Part shown: positions 18,219 through 27,593 of the stretch, in pieces
How the letters are laid out: every line of letters begins with the position of its first letter
Position numbering within the stretch: the stretch's first letter is position 1
Origin: Schizochytrium sp. CCTCC M209059
Taxonomy: Eukaryota; Sar; Bigyra; Thraustochytrida; Thraustochytriidae
NCBI GenBank assembly: GCA_000818945.1
Contig: KN805437.1
Coordinates: forward strand, 113,523 to 177,522
DNA: 64,000 nucleotides
Reading direction: 5' to 3'
Program-made: the position numbers and the translations under genes
Notes under the pieces: generated by a model
Told to the model about the DNA's origin: nothing
The model's database searches: none
The model's input: the letters and a program-made list of their open reading frames with translations, nothing else

Positions 18219-19946
18219 TTATTTGCGCGCAGGCTGCACGTCAAAGTGTCGCTTCATGATATCAAAAGTTGTAAAACTGATCCCGTGCGAGATTGGACCC
18301 TTGACCCAGTTCATGCTGAGGCCCTTGAAGAGACCGCCAACAACGCCCTCGGTTCGCGCAACCTTGTGCAGAGTCTGGAGGATCGAATGGTACTGGCGCT
18401 GTGCAGGAACACCCGGATTCTTGATTTGCTGCATGCCGTCGGTCTGCATCCGGCGGCGCACGATATCGAGAGGGTACGTGAGTGACTGCGCAATAAAGCC
18501 AGCCAAGGCGCCGCACACGAGACGCTGTCCGGCCGTGACGGTCTCTGAGCCATAGTGTTGCGAGACCATAATCTTCAAAGTTTCAAAGGTGCCAAAGGCA
18601 AGACCAGCGTAGGGCACAATACCAAAAAGAGTTGGGCCGAGGCCCCTGTACATGCCAGAGACGCCCTCGTTCTGGAGGATGACTCGAAAATTGTGACGCA
18701 TGCCGCCATGGGCTTTTGATTGGACCGCCATGCGCGCCCGCAAGAGATCGAGTGGATACGTGGCGCACACCGATGTAGCTCCTGCAAGACTACCAGCTAG
18801 AAGGCGACGAACCGGCGTAAGATGCGTGTCTTCCTCTCGCAGCAACAGACTTTTAAAGGTATCAAATGAGACGAACTGCAACGCAGCATAGGGCGCAACG
18901 CGTGAAAGAGTGGCGCTGTGGCCGCGCCAGAGGCCGCGAACGCCGTCTTCGCGCACAATGCGACTCATTTCCAAGGCAGCGGCCCGAACTGAGAATTTGC
19001 GGTCTGTGGTCTGAAAGATGATTTTTGTGCGGTCGAGAGGTGCAATGACGGTTTTCGCCGTGGCACCAGCGATGGCCCCTGCGCCCAACGACTTGACGAC
19101 GTCGAGTGCCGACTCTGCGAATGGTTTTGAGGCTTCGATGGCGTCGCTGACTTCCGACTTGATTTCTTTTGCAGCGGTTTCTGCGGCTTGACTCATTCTC
19201 TCGGAATCCGGTCGAGACGGCAGATGCGCCAAGGACTGCATCTGCTGTCGATGCGCCGCAGCTTGCGCGGTCGAGGAGGCGGGAAACATGGACGCGGAGG
19301 TTTCGTCCGGTCTTAAGGGAGTGATCGAAGAAAACCCTGGGTCGGCGCCTTCACCTGGCGTGTGGTTGTGCGAGGTAATGTGTCGCTTGAGTTCCTCTGC
19401 CAGAGGCCTGGCCTCGTCGACGTGGGCAAGAATACGTTTCGAAATGTGAGATCGGATGTCAGGCTCCACGAGGCGAAGACGCTGCACGCGATCGGAGAAC
19501 ATGGCTCTGCTATACTCGGGGTCGTCCTGGAGGTTATTGACGTCCAAGAGTGGATCGCCTGATCCGGGAGCGGTGGACCCTCTTCTGCGAAGCGGGAAGT
19601 CAATGGTGTAGTTGTTTTCAGGGTCTGTGATCGACGTCCAACGTCGTTCAAAGTGGGTTCTGTCCACATCTCCAAGCACCACCCAGGCTCCTGCGACCTG
19701 GATGAGCTCGCGGAAGTCACCATACCTTATCTTTTTGGCGCACATTTGTTTCGGGCAAAGTCTGCGAAGAGCCTCCTCGTCGAGTTCGTCGGTGCCAAGG
19801 ATCGACCTGATGAGCCGGATGGCCACTTCGAGGCGAACCTGGCCATCCCCGTTTTTGTCGAGTGCATTGAAGAGGTCTCTGAGCTTCTTTTCCACGTGAA
19901 CCGCGTCTTGTGCAGCCTCATGGTCCGGTCTTTTCAGCTGCACCAT
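18219..19946 (-). CDS. EF-hand-containing mitochondrial carrier (SLC25; CoA-carrier type)
   Basis: 575 aa. The C-terminal 300 residues are a complete mitochondrial carrier of three repeats with signatures APLDRTK, YPLDLLRAR and YPLDIVRRR. The first repeat (VIAPLDRTKIIFQ, then WRGHSATLSRVAPYAALQF) resembles SLC25A42/Leu5-type carriers, which move coenzyme A and adenine nucleotides across the inner membrane. The N-terminal 270 residues contain one EF-hand-like loop, DKNGDGQVRLEV (30-41), whose twelfth position is Val instead of Glu, then a helical linker. EF-hand extensions are known for SCaMC ATP-Mg/phosphate carriers (SLC25A23-25), not for the SLC25A42 group. This may be a calcium-tuned CoA-type carrier or a divergent SCaMC. 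The start ATG at 19946 is unambiguous. Confidence 0.85.
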   Translation of the reverse strand: MVQLKRPDHEAAQDAVHVEKKLRDLFNALDKNGDGQVRLEVAIRLIRSILGTDELDEEALRRLCPKQMCAKKIRYGDFRELIQVAGAWVVLGDVDRTHFERRWTSITDPENNYTIDFPLRRRGSTAPGSGDPLLDVNNLQDDPEYSRAMFSDRVQRLRLVEPDIRSHISKRILAHVDEARPLAEELKRHITSHNHTPGEGADPGFSSITPLRPDETSASMFPASSTAQAAAHRQQMQSLAHLPSRPDSERMSQAAETAAKEIKSEVSDAIEASKPFAESALDVVKSLGAGAIAGATAKTVIAPLDRTKIIFQTTDRKFSVRAAALEMSRIVREDGVRGLWRGHSATLSRVAPYAALQFVSFDTFKSLLLREEDTHLTPVRRLLAGSLAGATSVCATYPLDLLRARMAVQSKAHGGMRHNFRVILQNEGVSGMYRGLGPTLFGIVPYAGLAFGTFETLKIMVSQHYGSETVTAGQRLVCGALAGFIAQSLTYPLDIVRRRMQTDGMQQIKNPGVPAQRQYHSILQTLHKVARTEGVVGGLFKGLSMNWVKGPISHGISFTTFDIMKRHFDVQPARK

Positions 19947-20344
19947 GACGCCCGGATTTTACTCTGGCCCGCGCTGGCTAGCCCCTTCGGGTGAGCTGCG
20001 CCCGCGACAGGAGCGCCGACTGCAACCAACGTGTGCAAGAAGCGCGCGAGCAAGAAAAAAGTTGCGAGCAGATTAAACGAATGTCCAGAACCTCGCTCGC
20101 GACGCGGGCAAGTCCGCTGGCCCTTTCGCTGACGCGTGCGAGGGGCGCGCGAGGCCCGCAAGGAAGTGCGCAGGCCGCGCCGCGTCTCGCCTCGCGCGCT
20201 CGAGAGGCCGCGCGTCTCCGTTCCTGCGCGTCTTCGGTCCTACGCGCCGTGCGAGCGAGCTCGAGCTAATCCCGCCCTTGCCCCGCTCGCCTCCCTCCTC
20301 TCGCCCTCGCTCGCTCGCCCGCCGCCGCCTCGCTGCCTGCCTCG

Positions 20345-20379
<35 letters not shown>

Positions 20380-20381
20380 CC
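20345..20381. repeat. (GCCT)n tetranucleotide array
   Basis: Nine units of CTGC/GCCT about 400 bp upstream of the carrier start codon. Confidence 0.9.
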
Positions 20382-20559
20382 GCGACCTCTCGCGCGGGCG
20401 GGCGGACGGGCGAATCGGACTGGAGCGCGCGGCTCTGCGCCCTGTCGATGCCGCTCTGCTGCTCCTCCTTCTGCTCCTTCTTCTTCTTCTGCTGCTCCTT
20501 CTTCCTCTCGCCCCCCTTGCAACGCCTCGTCGCTGAGCTCTCGCCATTGCAGACACAGT

Positions 20560-20579
20560 ATTATATATATATATATATA
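20560..20579. repeat. (TA)n dinucleotide run
   Basis: TATTATATATATATATATAG in otherwise GC-rich DNA; it may act as a TATA-rich promoter segment or an unwinding element, which the sequence alone cannot decide. Confidence 0.8.
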
Positions 20580-20678
20580 GAGTATATCCTATATGTACGC
20601 GTACACCAGGCCTACGAGGCTGGTAGCAGAAGTGGACGAAGGGGGCGCCCGTGCGCATCACCGCGCCAAGGAGGAACT

Positions 20679-20787
20679 GCAAGCGGCGCGGCCACGCAAA
20701 TGGCACGGCGTGGCGAGGCGACACGCCCTGCGGCGCCTTTGCCTCGCCTTTGCCTCGCCGTGCCATTTGCGTGGCCGCGCCGCTTGC
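20679..20787. repeat. Inverted repeat: 32-bp perfect arms, 45-nt loop
   Basis: The left arm 20679-20710 starts GCAAGCGGCGCGGCC and the right arm 20756-20787 is its exact reverse complement. Similarity continues imperfectly outward on both sides (GCGC...CCAAGGAG against CTCCTGGGGCGC), to roughly 20650 and 20815. The transcript or single strand would form a very stable hairpin. Candidate foldback/MITE-like element or structured RNA. Confidence 0.9.
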
Positions 20788-20970
20788 GCTTGCTCCTGGG
20801 GCGCGCTCGGTGCGCTACTAGGCCTGCGCGTCGTTGGTCGCGCGTAATGCTTAATGAATGTAATGCGGGGCTCTGCGATTGCAATGCACGCAGCGGCACA
20901 CGCGTGACGAGGGGCGCGGGAGGAAGGAGTCGCGGTCGCAGTCCTGCGCGCGTGCACAAATGCCGCCGCC

Positions 20971-21054
20971 GAGGCGGGGCGAGGCGAGGCGAGGCAAGGC
21001 AAGGCAAGGCATTGCAAGGCAAGGCATTGCAAGGCAAGGCGAGGCAAGGCAAGC
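20971..21054. repeat. (GGCAA/GGCGA)n pentanucleotide array
   Basis: About 16 pentamers GGCGA, GGCAA and GGCATT, located 400-480 bp before the stop codon of the RSL1D1-like gene. Confidence 0.9.
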
Positions 21055-21451
21055 CAGACTTGGGAGAGACCGTGAGTGAGGGCGCGCAAGCGAAGAGTCA
21101 CAGGAGTCAAGAGTGATTTTCTTTTTCGATCGCAGGCGCTTTCAGGCAGACGGACCGCACCGCACTACACTGCACTGCACCCAAGACAAGACAAGATGAA
21201 GAATGAGGTTGGGTGTTGCCGGCAGCGGACAAACATTTGGGAGGTCGATTGTATCGTTCTTTCAATCATGCTTGTACTGATGTTTTCTGTGACAAGAAGA
21301 TTAAACGGCTAGAGTATTCATCTACCCTAAAGGTCGTCCGGCGAGCGAGGACCGGGAACCGAGCTCGCTCGCGAGGTGAGGGGAGAACATAAAAGAGGGA
21401 CGCAGCGTCGAGCGGAGCAGAGCAGAGCAGAGCAAGGCACAGCAGAGCAAC

Positions 21452-22723
21452 TTAGGCCTTGCGTGCCTTCTTGGTGGACTTCTTCGCGGAGGCGGCTGGC
21501 TTCTTTGCGGTCGACTTGGCGGCAGGCTTCTTCTTAGCAGACTTTGCCGGGTTGCGCACTGCAGCGACCTCCTTGTCATCGTCCTTGGCGGACTTTGCAG
21601 CTTCCTCGGCATCGGCCTCGGCATCGGCCTCGGACGCCTTGCGCTTCTTCTTCGACTTGTCTGGGGTTGCTGCAGGAGCAGTAGCCTCGCTGGCGGTCGA
21701 GTCCGGCGTGGTGGCATACACGGGCAGCGCGGCGCTGTTGCCAGTCTTAATGTGAATGCTAAGCAGGTTGTCCCAGCCGCCAGGGAGACGCGGCACGGAG
21801 CCGGCAATGACGTCCATAACATTGTCAGCGATCATTTCCGGGTCCATCTTGATGAGCGCAGTTCGCACACTCGTGAGCGTTCCCTGGAAGGAAAAGTAGG
21901 CACTCGCAAGAGAACGCTCTGCACGGCCAGAGAGAGTGCCCGCAATGGCGCCTTTGGTCACAAGGTTAATCGGGGTCGGGCGCTTCGAGGTGTTGTAGAA
22001 GGAACGCTTGCCCAGGGCGGTGGGCAGCATACAAATAATGCGGTCGTCGGCCAGGAAGCTATTGTACATGGCGGCGAGGTCGCGGCGAGCCTGGAAGCGC
22101 GAGTACTGCGTGCGAACCTGCTGCAGACTGATGACCTTCTTGACGCCAGGAATAGGGTTGGACTCGAGAAGCTTTTCGGCCTCAGCCTTGTCCTTGACAA
22201 ACACGCAAATGTCGCGGTCAGATCCGAGCTTGGACATCGGGTGCCGAATAGGAATCTTGTGCATCTTATAGCTGAGCTTGGTGCCGGGCGCGGCGCGCTT
22301 GAGTGCAAAGTTCACAAACACAATGTCCTTGGAATCGTACGAGGCCTCGAGGTCCTTGTCATCGAGGGGACCGTCGTCTTCGTCGTCGTCATCAAGCAGA
22401 TCGCGTTTCTTGCGCTCCTCACGGACCTTTTCCCGGTGCAGCTTGACGTGCTTGGAGAGGGCCTGCGCCGCGCGGAGGACCTGGTCTGGGTTTACCTTTT
22501 CGGAGGCCTGCGCGAGGCGTTCCTCGTGAGAAACCTCCGTCTTCTTTTCGATTTTCTTGTCGGCCTTGTCCGTCTTGGCGGCTTCGGCCTCTTCAGCGCG
22601 CTTCTTGCGCTCAGCCTTGGGCGTCGGCGCGGCGCGCTTGCCAGCGCCCTTGCTCTTGTTCTTCACGGGGAGACCTGCCATCTTGGCGGCCTCCACAGAC
22701 TTGGGTGCGGACACCTTGGCCAT
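21452..22723 (-). CDS. Ribosomal L1-domain protein, RSL1D1/Cic1/Utp30-like
   Basis: 423 aa from the ATG at 22723 (MAKVSAPKSVEAAKMAG); the longer reading begins with TTG. The centre (about 130-330) has the ribosomal L1 fold in its nucleolar variant: IVFVNFALKRAAPGTKLSYK, IPIRHPMSK, DICVFVKDKAEAEKLLE and a later RSFYNTSKRPTPINL segment. RSL1D1/Cic1 act in pre-60S ribosome biogenesis, Utp30 in the small-subunit processome. Both tails are Lys/Ala-rich with repeated KSAKKKPAAKSTAKKPA-type units, typical of nucleolar proteins, and an acidic DDDDEDDG patch precedes the domain. Its upstream neighbour, transcribed in the same direction, is the enoyl-CoA isomerase gene. Which of the three family branches it belongs to is not decided. 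Confidence 0.85.
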   Translation of the reverse strand: MAKVSAPKSVEAAKMAGLPVKNKSKGAGKRAAPTPKAERKKRAEEAEAAKTDKADKKIEKKTEVSHEERLAQASEKVNPDQVLRAAQALSKHVKLHREKVREERKKRDLLDDDDEDDGPLDDKDLEASYDSKDIVFVNFALKRAAPGTKLSYKMHKIPIRHPMSKLGSDRDICVFVKDKAEAEKLLESNPIPGVKKVISLQQVRTQYSRFQARRDLAAMYNSFLADDRIICMLPTALGKRSFYNTSKRPTPINLVTKGAIAGTLSGRAERSLASAYFSFQGTLTSVRTALIKMDPEMIADNVMDVIAGSVPRLPGGWDNLLSIHIKTGNSAALPVYATTPDSTASEATAPAATPDKSKKKRKASEADAEADAEEAAKSAKDDDKEVAAVRNPAKSAKKKPAAKSTAKKPAASAKKSTKKARKA

Positions 22724-23324
22724 CGTCGCTTTCGTCTTTTGCGCGCCGCGGAGGTCTGTGCCACGCAACGGACCGACGCGCCACCCCTTCGCTTCTGGGT
22801 CTACGCGCGACAACCTCTGTGCTGCTTTCTTTGGGTGGAGTATGCGGAATTGCCAGTCCCGACGCCCGCCAGCCAGTGCTTGGGTAAAGAGGTCTATTAG
22901 TGCGTTGGGCCTCTTTTTTTTTAAAATTATGCAATGGGTGGGAGGAGTTGCTCGTGAGCACGTACACGACGGTGGCCCATGGCCTTCGACTTTATACGCT
23001 TTTTGTTCAGACAGATCATCACGCGATTATTTTCTGAATCAGCGCAGATTCCTCGGAATGAAGGTTGAGAGCCTTGACAATCTTTTGCACGTAAAAGAAG
23101 AAGAAGAAGAAGAAGAAGAGGAACCCTGATGACAGAAAACTTGCCAGCAGCGTAGTAACAATAAATTCGAATATTTTTAGCTTTGAAAAAAAAAAATGAA
23201 AAAAAGAGGGGCCCCAAAACGAGAGCGTGAGCAGATGTTCTTGATTCCGAACCCACCCAACCACCCAATCAACATCCCGGCCTTTTTATCCTTTCCTCAT
23301 TTCTTTCGTGCGCAGTGTGCTTCA
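22724..23324. other. Spacer between ECI 3' end and RSL1D1-like 5' end
   Basis: Contains (GAA)n at 23097-23120 and T- or A-runs near 22914-22925 and 23185-23195. No gene seen. Confidence 0.6.
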
Positions 23325-24206
23325 TCACAGCTTGCTCTTGTTGCCCTTTTTCGCAGCAACGCGGCCCGCGAGCTGCGCAAAAAGCTCGGCGCCACCAAAG
23401 GCGTCGCGGGAAGCAAGAATCGTCGTGTTCTCGAGGTTCAAGTGCTCGTCGATAAACCTGCCGAGATGGTGGTTGAGAACCCGCTTGCTCAGCATGAGCT
23501 GGTTCGCAGGCTGAGCTGCCATCTTGAGCGCCATTTCCATGGCACGTGACATGAGGTCCTTGTGCGGGACGACATAGTTGAGAAGGCCCCAATCCCGAGC
23601 GTCCTGCGCCGAAAACCAGTCGCCAGTGAGGATGACCTCCTTAGCCCGGTGCGGACCCGCAAAAAAGGGCAGCATGAGGGAGCTGCCGAGCTCCGGAGTG
23701 AGTCCAATGCTCACAAACGGATACGTGAATTTGGCCTGTTCGCTCGCGATGACACAGTCAAAGTAAAAGAGCGCAATGTTTGCGCCTCCGCCCACGGCCA
23801 TGCCATTGATGGCGCCAATGATCGGCTTGGGGAAGTCGAAAAAGGCCTTGGTCTCGCGCACGAGAGCCATGTCCGTGGCGAGATTGGGTGACATGCCACG
23901 GCGGCTGTACTCCTTCATGATGGTGGGGTCGACGTCGATCGAGACGCCGGGCTTGAAGGAGGCGCCGCTCGAGAACGCCCTATCACCTTGTGCGGTCCAG
24001 ATGAGCACTTTGATGTCATCGCAGCGCTTGCAGTGCTCCAGAATGAAGAACATTTCCGTCCTGAAAGCGGTTGTGAGGGCATGGAGCGACTTGGGCGTCG
24101 CGTTCGACACCACGGCCACACCCTTCTCCTTGACCTCCACCGTGAACGAGGTCAGCTTGTAGTCGACGGTCGAGCCATCGTCGCGATAGAGCTGGATGAC
24201 GGACAT
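23325..24206 (-). CDS. Peroxisomal enoyl-CoA hydratase/isomerase family enzyme (Delta3,Delta2-enoyl-CoA isomerase type)
   Basis: 293 aa from the ATG at 24206 (MSVIQLYRDD). Crotonase fold: RAFSSGASFKPG (CoA-binding loop and oxyanion region), PKPIIGAINGMAVGGGANIA, then FTYPFVSIGLTPELGSSLML. The Glu in TPELGSS is in the place of the catalytic acid of ECI2/PECI isomerases, while the first hydratase-type Glu is absent, so isomerase is favoured over hydratase. It would shift the double bond of 3-enoyl-CoAs during beta-oxidation of unsaturated fatty acids. The C-terminus KGNKSKL ends in SKL, the canonical PTS1 signal, so the protein should be in peroxisomes. Length fits the family without an acyl-CoA-binding domain. 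Confidence 0.87.
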   Translation of the reverse strand: MSVIQLYRDDGSTVDYKLTSFTVEVKEKGVAVVSNATPKSLHALTTAFRTEMFFILEHCKRCDDIKVLIWTAQGDRAFSSGASFKPGVSIDVDPTIMKEYSRRGMSPNLATDMALVRETKAFFDFPKPIIGAINGMAVGGGANIALFYFDCVIASEQAKFTYPFVSIGLTPELGSSLMLPFFAGPHRAKEVILTGDWFSAQDARDWGLLNYVVPHKDLMSRAMEMALKMAAQPANQLMLSKRVLNHHLGRFIDEHLNLENTTILASRDAFGGAELFAQLAGRVAAKKGNKSKL

Positions 24207-24657
24207 CCTCACGCTCTCTCCCCTTCCTGTTTCCTCTTTGTCTGTCGGTCTGTCTCCCTGTCCTCTTGACCGCTGCGTTGCGCTTTGTCGCGAGGACGCG
24301 AGGCGAGGCTCCTCGATCCGTGCTGCTGCCGCGGGCTGCCTTTGGGTTTGCTGTTGGTTGCCTCGTGGCTTGCTCGCTTGCTGGACCCCAGTCCGACTTG
24401 CCCAGGCTTGGCGTCCGACAGGTCGAAATCGACCTGGCTTTCTTCATTCGCCTCATCACATGTCAACGCGTTGAGTGGAAGGAAGGCCGGGTATAGGCCT
24501 ACGTACAGTATGTGTGTGGTCCTACCAGTAACTTTTATCATTTCAAAGCTGCTTCAGCTGGTCGCGCATGTTCGCGCGCACAAAGCCAGCGACAAAGCTG
24601 GTAAAGAGACAAAAAGAATCAAGGCAAGAAGAAAGAAGATCTTTCTCGTTTTCGTTA
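24207..24657. other. Spacer upstream of the ECI gene
   Basis: Contains TAGGCCTA at 24494-24501, about 290 bp from the ECI ATG. No gene seen. Confidence 0.6.
24494..24501. promoter_or_regulatory. TAGGCCTA palindrome upstream of the ECI gene
   Basis: TAGGCCTA followed by CGTACAGTA. Recurrent motif of presumed promoters in this window. Confidence 0.35.
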
Positions 24658-27063
24658 TCAAATGTCGGGGGACGAGGCAAAGTCCGCGTCTGGTTCCCTC
24701 TCGTCTTCCTCGTCGCTGCTTCCGGCATCGTAAAGGGCCATGCGGAGACTTTGCGCGGCTCGAGCGCTTCGAGGTGGCGTTTTCCTACGCGCAGAGGCGG
24801 CGCGCGCTTTCTTGGGAGGCGTTTCGGCCATGACATCGTCAATACTAGTAATGGGGCGTTTGCTTCGTCCTGCGCCGGAGGAGCCTTTGGTCTTTTTCTC
24901 GGTTTTTGAGGCCGTCTTTTGCGAGGCCGCTCGTGGATTAGACCTCTTGGGGGTGCGTTTCTTTGTCTCCTCTGTCACCGTCGTGGGCAACGCGGACTTT
25001 GACGTGATATCAGTTCGCGAGACCGTCGTTGTTGGTGAGGCCGTCTTTTGTGAGGCTGCTCGTGGACTGGATCTCGTGGGGGTGCGTTTCTTCGTCTCCT
25101 CTGCCACGGTCGTGGGCAATGCGGACTTTGACTCACTGTCAACTCGCGAGGCCGGGGTAGTTGGCGCGGCCGCCCGCGAGCTGGACCTAGTGGGCGTGGT
25201 CCGCTCTAGCAACACGGCCGGCTTGGTGACTGACTTTTTCGCGCTTGCTGCCGGTGTTTTCGGGCTCCTTTTGGCTTTGGCCTTAGTAGCGCTAGCTTTC
25301 GTCGTCTTTGGAGTTTTTGCAGTGGTAGCCCTCGACCTCTTCGAAGGCGTCTTGGCCTCGCCCGACTCGGAAGGGGACGTTGGCTTTGTGTCAGAGATAT
25401 TCTTTGCCGCAGCGGCAGCCGTCAAGTCAAAGACGCCAGCTTGCAAACTGTCAAACACCCAGCGCTCCCTGACGACCAGCTGCTGCGATCCTGATGCTGA
25501 CTCTTCCTCGAGAGACTTGAGAGCATTGGCGCCGCAAACGCGAACGCTGGCCTTGGAGGCGTCTTTGACGAGAGTGGCGCCACTTGAGCGCAACAAGTGC
25601 GAAATAACGGGTGTTGGGGGCTCTTGAGCGCCATCTACGTAAATGTTGACGCCATTCAGAAGAGTGGCGCCATTTTCAGCATCTTGGTGCAAAAGCCTGG
25701 TTGTTTTACAGCCTGGAAAGCGATCCGAGGCCTCGTGATCTGCTTCCGGAACCCAGACGCCGGCTTCAATCGAAGCATAGACCCAGCTCGCTTCAAGAAC
25801 CCAAGCGCCTCGCGCAATCCCGTTCGCGACCTTGACGGTGCGCAAAGGTGATCGTAGCGTCGGTACAACAATATGGGTGGCTGCGTCAGCAAAGGTATCA
25901 GAGTCCTTGACCATGCGGGCGCCAGGTACGTGAGCAATTGCCTTGACCACGACGTCGCGTTCATCCGGCTCGAGTCCAGATGCAGCAATGACGATCGTAG
26001 CTTCCGCGTCATCCTTGCTCTTGTCATCGTCATCGACTTTGCTTTCCTGACGCGGAGTCGCTGCCGTCTTGCGGGCGCTCTTCGCTGCAGGTGTATTCTT
26101 TTTCTTTGAGGTGGCGGGCGTTGCTGGTGATTTGCTCGGTGTTTTCGACTTGCTGGTAGCCCGAGTCGCCGTTGTGGGCGTCTTTGCTGTCGTTCGAGTC
26201 GGCGTCGGCGCGAAAGGTGATGGTGTCGCGGACGGAGAACTCGATGTAGAGCTGGCGGTCTCGACAGGAACGGTCGGTGTAAGCGCTTTGCCCCTCGACG
26301 CGCGACGACGCGAGGTCTTTGCCGGGGTGAGGTGAGCGGTCGGTCGTTTTCCTGCCAGAATCCAGGACAGGAGAACCTGGACTCCAACGCACTGAATTCT
26401 TTCCGCCGCAGACGCGGCTGCAGCCTTTGCTGCCTCGTCGGCGCCTTTGTCGGCTTCTTTGCGAGGAAAGGATTCGACAATAAGAACGTCGACATTTTCC
26501 TGGTCATCAGCAACATAAGATCCGCCCGATCGCTCGACGAGCTGCTGCACGAGTTGGCGGTCCTTGCTAGGCAAATTTCCACTCACCCCAACACGTAAGC
26601 CACGAAGCGTATCTCCGCGGCTGACACGCTCGCGAACTTGGCGATCAAATAGAGAAGCACTCTCGATCACAGACATGGCTGAGGCTGTCTCGGTCTTGGC
26701 TTTGTCTTGTACGTCCTTGCTGTCCTCGTTCTTGTCGTCTGAAGAGATAGTTGATGGAATGAGCCAGTTCCCAGCCTCGACAGATTTCATTGCCCAATCT
26801 AAAGACACCACGGGCACATTGCGTAAGAGTGCCAGCACGATGGCAGGCTGTGTTCCTGCGTCTTCGCCCTCGCCGGTGGAGGCACTCTGCACGACCAAGA
26901 CGTCGCACGGGTCACCAGCGGCGAAAAAGGTCCTGTCTTCTCCAGGAACGAGCGTCGCTTTCACCGGAACGGTTGGCGCCACGGTCTCGAGCGTCTCGCG
27001 CACATCTTGCGAGCACGCAATCACCACGTTCCTCGCGCCGCTTCGTCGCGCGCGCCTTGCCAT
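24658..27063 (-). CDS. Four-BRCT-domain protein (DNA damage response type)
   Basis: 801 aa, start ATG at 27063. BRCT-like modules lie at about 10-105 (closing VVSLDWAMKSVEAGNWLIP), 150-250 (LRGLRVGVSGNL to VLLSWILAGKRP), 345-450 (VIAASGLEPDE to LEASWVYASIEAGVWVPE) and 470-560 (LLNGVNIYVDG to RERWVFDSLQAGVFDL). Each ends with the conserved Trp helix. Tandem BRCT pairs bind phosphoserine peptides in proteins such as TopBP1, MCPH1, PTIP and Brc1. Between pairs 1 and 2 is a Thr/Pro/Lys linker with many TPT/SK motifs. The C-terminal 240 residues are basic, with 2.5 copies of a roughly 36-residue repeat (SKSALPTTV, EETKKRTP, RAASQKTAS). No enzyme domain is visible. Likely nuclear; exact orthologue not identified. 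Confidence 0.82.
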   Translation of the reverse strand: MARRARRSGARNVVIACSQDVRETLETVAPTVPVKATLVPGEDRTFFAAGDPCDVLVVQSASTGEGEDAGTQPAIVLALLRNVPVVSLDWAMKSVEAGNWLIPSTISSDDKNEDSKDVQDKAKTETASAMSVIESASLFDRQVRERVSRGDTLRGLRVGVSGNLPSKDRQLVQQLVERSGGSYVADDQENVDVLIVESFPRKEADKGADEAAKAAAASAAERIQCVGVQVLLSWILAGKRPTAHLTPAKTSRRRASRGKALTPTVPVETASSTSSSPSATPSPFAPTPTRTTAKTPTTATRATSKSKTPSKSPATPATSKKKNTPAAKSARKTAATPRQESKVDDDDKSKDDAEATIVIAASGLEPDERDVVVKAIAHVPGARMVKDSDTFADAATHIVVPTLRSPLRTVKVANGIARGAWVLEASWVYASIEAGVWVPEADHEASDRFPGCKTTRLLHQDAENGATLLNGVNIYVDGAQEPPTPVISHLLRSSGATLVKDASKASVRVCGANALKSLEEESASGSQQLVVRERWVFDSLQAGVFDLTAAAAAKNISDTKPTSPSESGEAKTPSKRSRATTAKTPKTTKASATKAKAKRSPKTPAASAKKSVTKPAVLLERTTPTRSSSRAAAPTTPASRVDSESKSALPTTVAEETKKRTPTRSSPRAASQKTASPTTTVSRTDITSKSALPTTVTEETKKRTPKRSNPRAASQKTASKTEKKTKGSSGAGRSKRPITSIDDVMAETPPKKARAASARRKTPPRSARAAQSLRMALYDAGSSDEEDEREPDADFASSPDI

Positions 27064-27593
27064 CCTCGCGTTGCTGTCTCTCCCAAATCCTCGATGCTCG
27101 TCTCTTGCGTCTAACGTCGTCCCCTGCGCGTTCGCGAGGTGCGGTCGCGTACGTCTCCTCTCGTCGCAAATCGCGACGCCTCGAGCGTCCCTCTCTCTCC
27201 GTACACGCAGACAGCCCTTCCTTGCTCGTGTTTTGCGCGCCCGCGCGCTGGTTTGAGTTGCGCTTCTGTCGGCGATGGAAAAAACCTAACGGCGAGGCAC
27301 GCCGTAGGAAAGGAGAGAGAGAGAGGGGGGGAGAGAGAGAGTGCAGAACGCAATCCAGTTCTCTCCAGAACGCCTACCCTCCGTGGGACACGAAGTCTCT
27401 GCTCAAGGAAAAGGAACAGGAACCTGCAGGAGTTCAAGTTGCAGTGCTGAGGATACAAGGAGCTCTAGGAAGGGGGCAATCAGCTTGGTGTCATTAGCCA
27501 GGCTAAGCCAGGCCAGGCAGCCAGCGAGGCAGCCAAGTAGCTCAATTCTTTGTTTGTTTATGACTACTCTGATGATGGTAAAAAGCTCGCACG
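27064..27593. other. Spacer between EPSPS 3' end and BRCT gene 5' end
   Basis: Contains a GA-rich (GAGA)n stretch at 27309-27342 and a GCCAGGCTAAGCCAGGCCAGG repeat-like stretch near 27497-27530. No gene seen. Confidence 0.6.

Larger units (their letters stand above)
19947..21451. other. 1.5-kb GC-rich spacer with several repeats
   Basis: Upstream of the carrier and downstream of the RSL1D1-like gene. Open frames here are Arg/Ala-rich and uneven, with no family resemblance. It holds (GCCT)n, (TA)n, a 32-bp-arm hairpin and (GGCAA)n, listed separately, and TAGGCCT cores at 20608-20614 (AGGCCTA) and 20819-20825. Confidence 0.6.

Noticed and set aside
20136..21116. 326-aa Arg/Ala/Cys-rich open frame
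   Set aside because: GC-driven open frame running through hairpin, TA and GGCAA repeats; no family resemblance.
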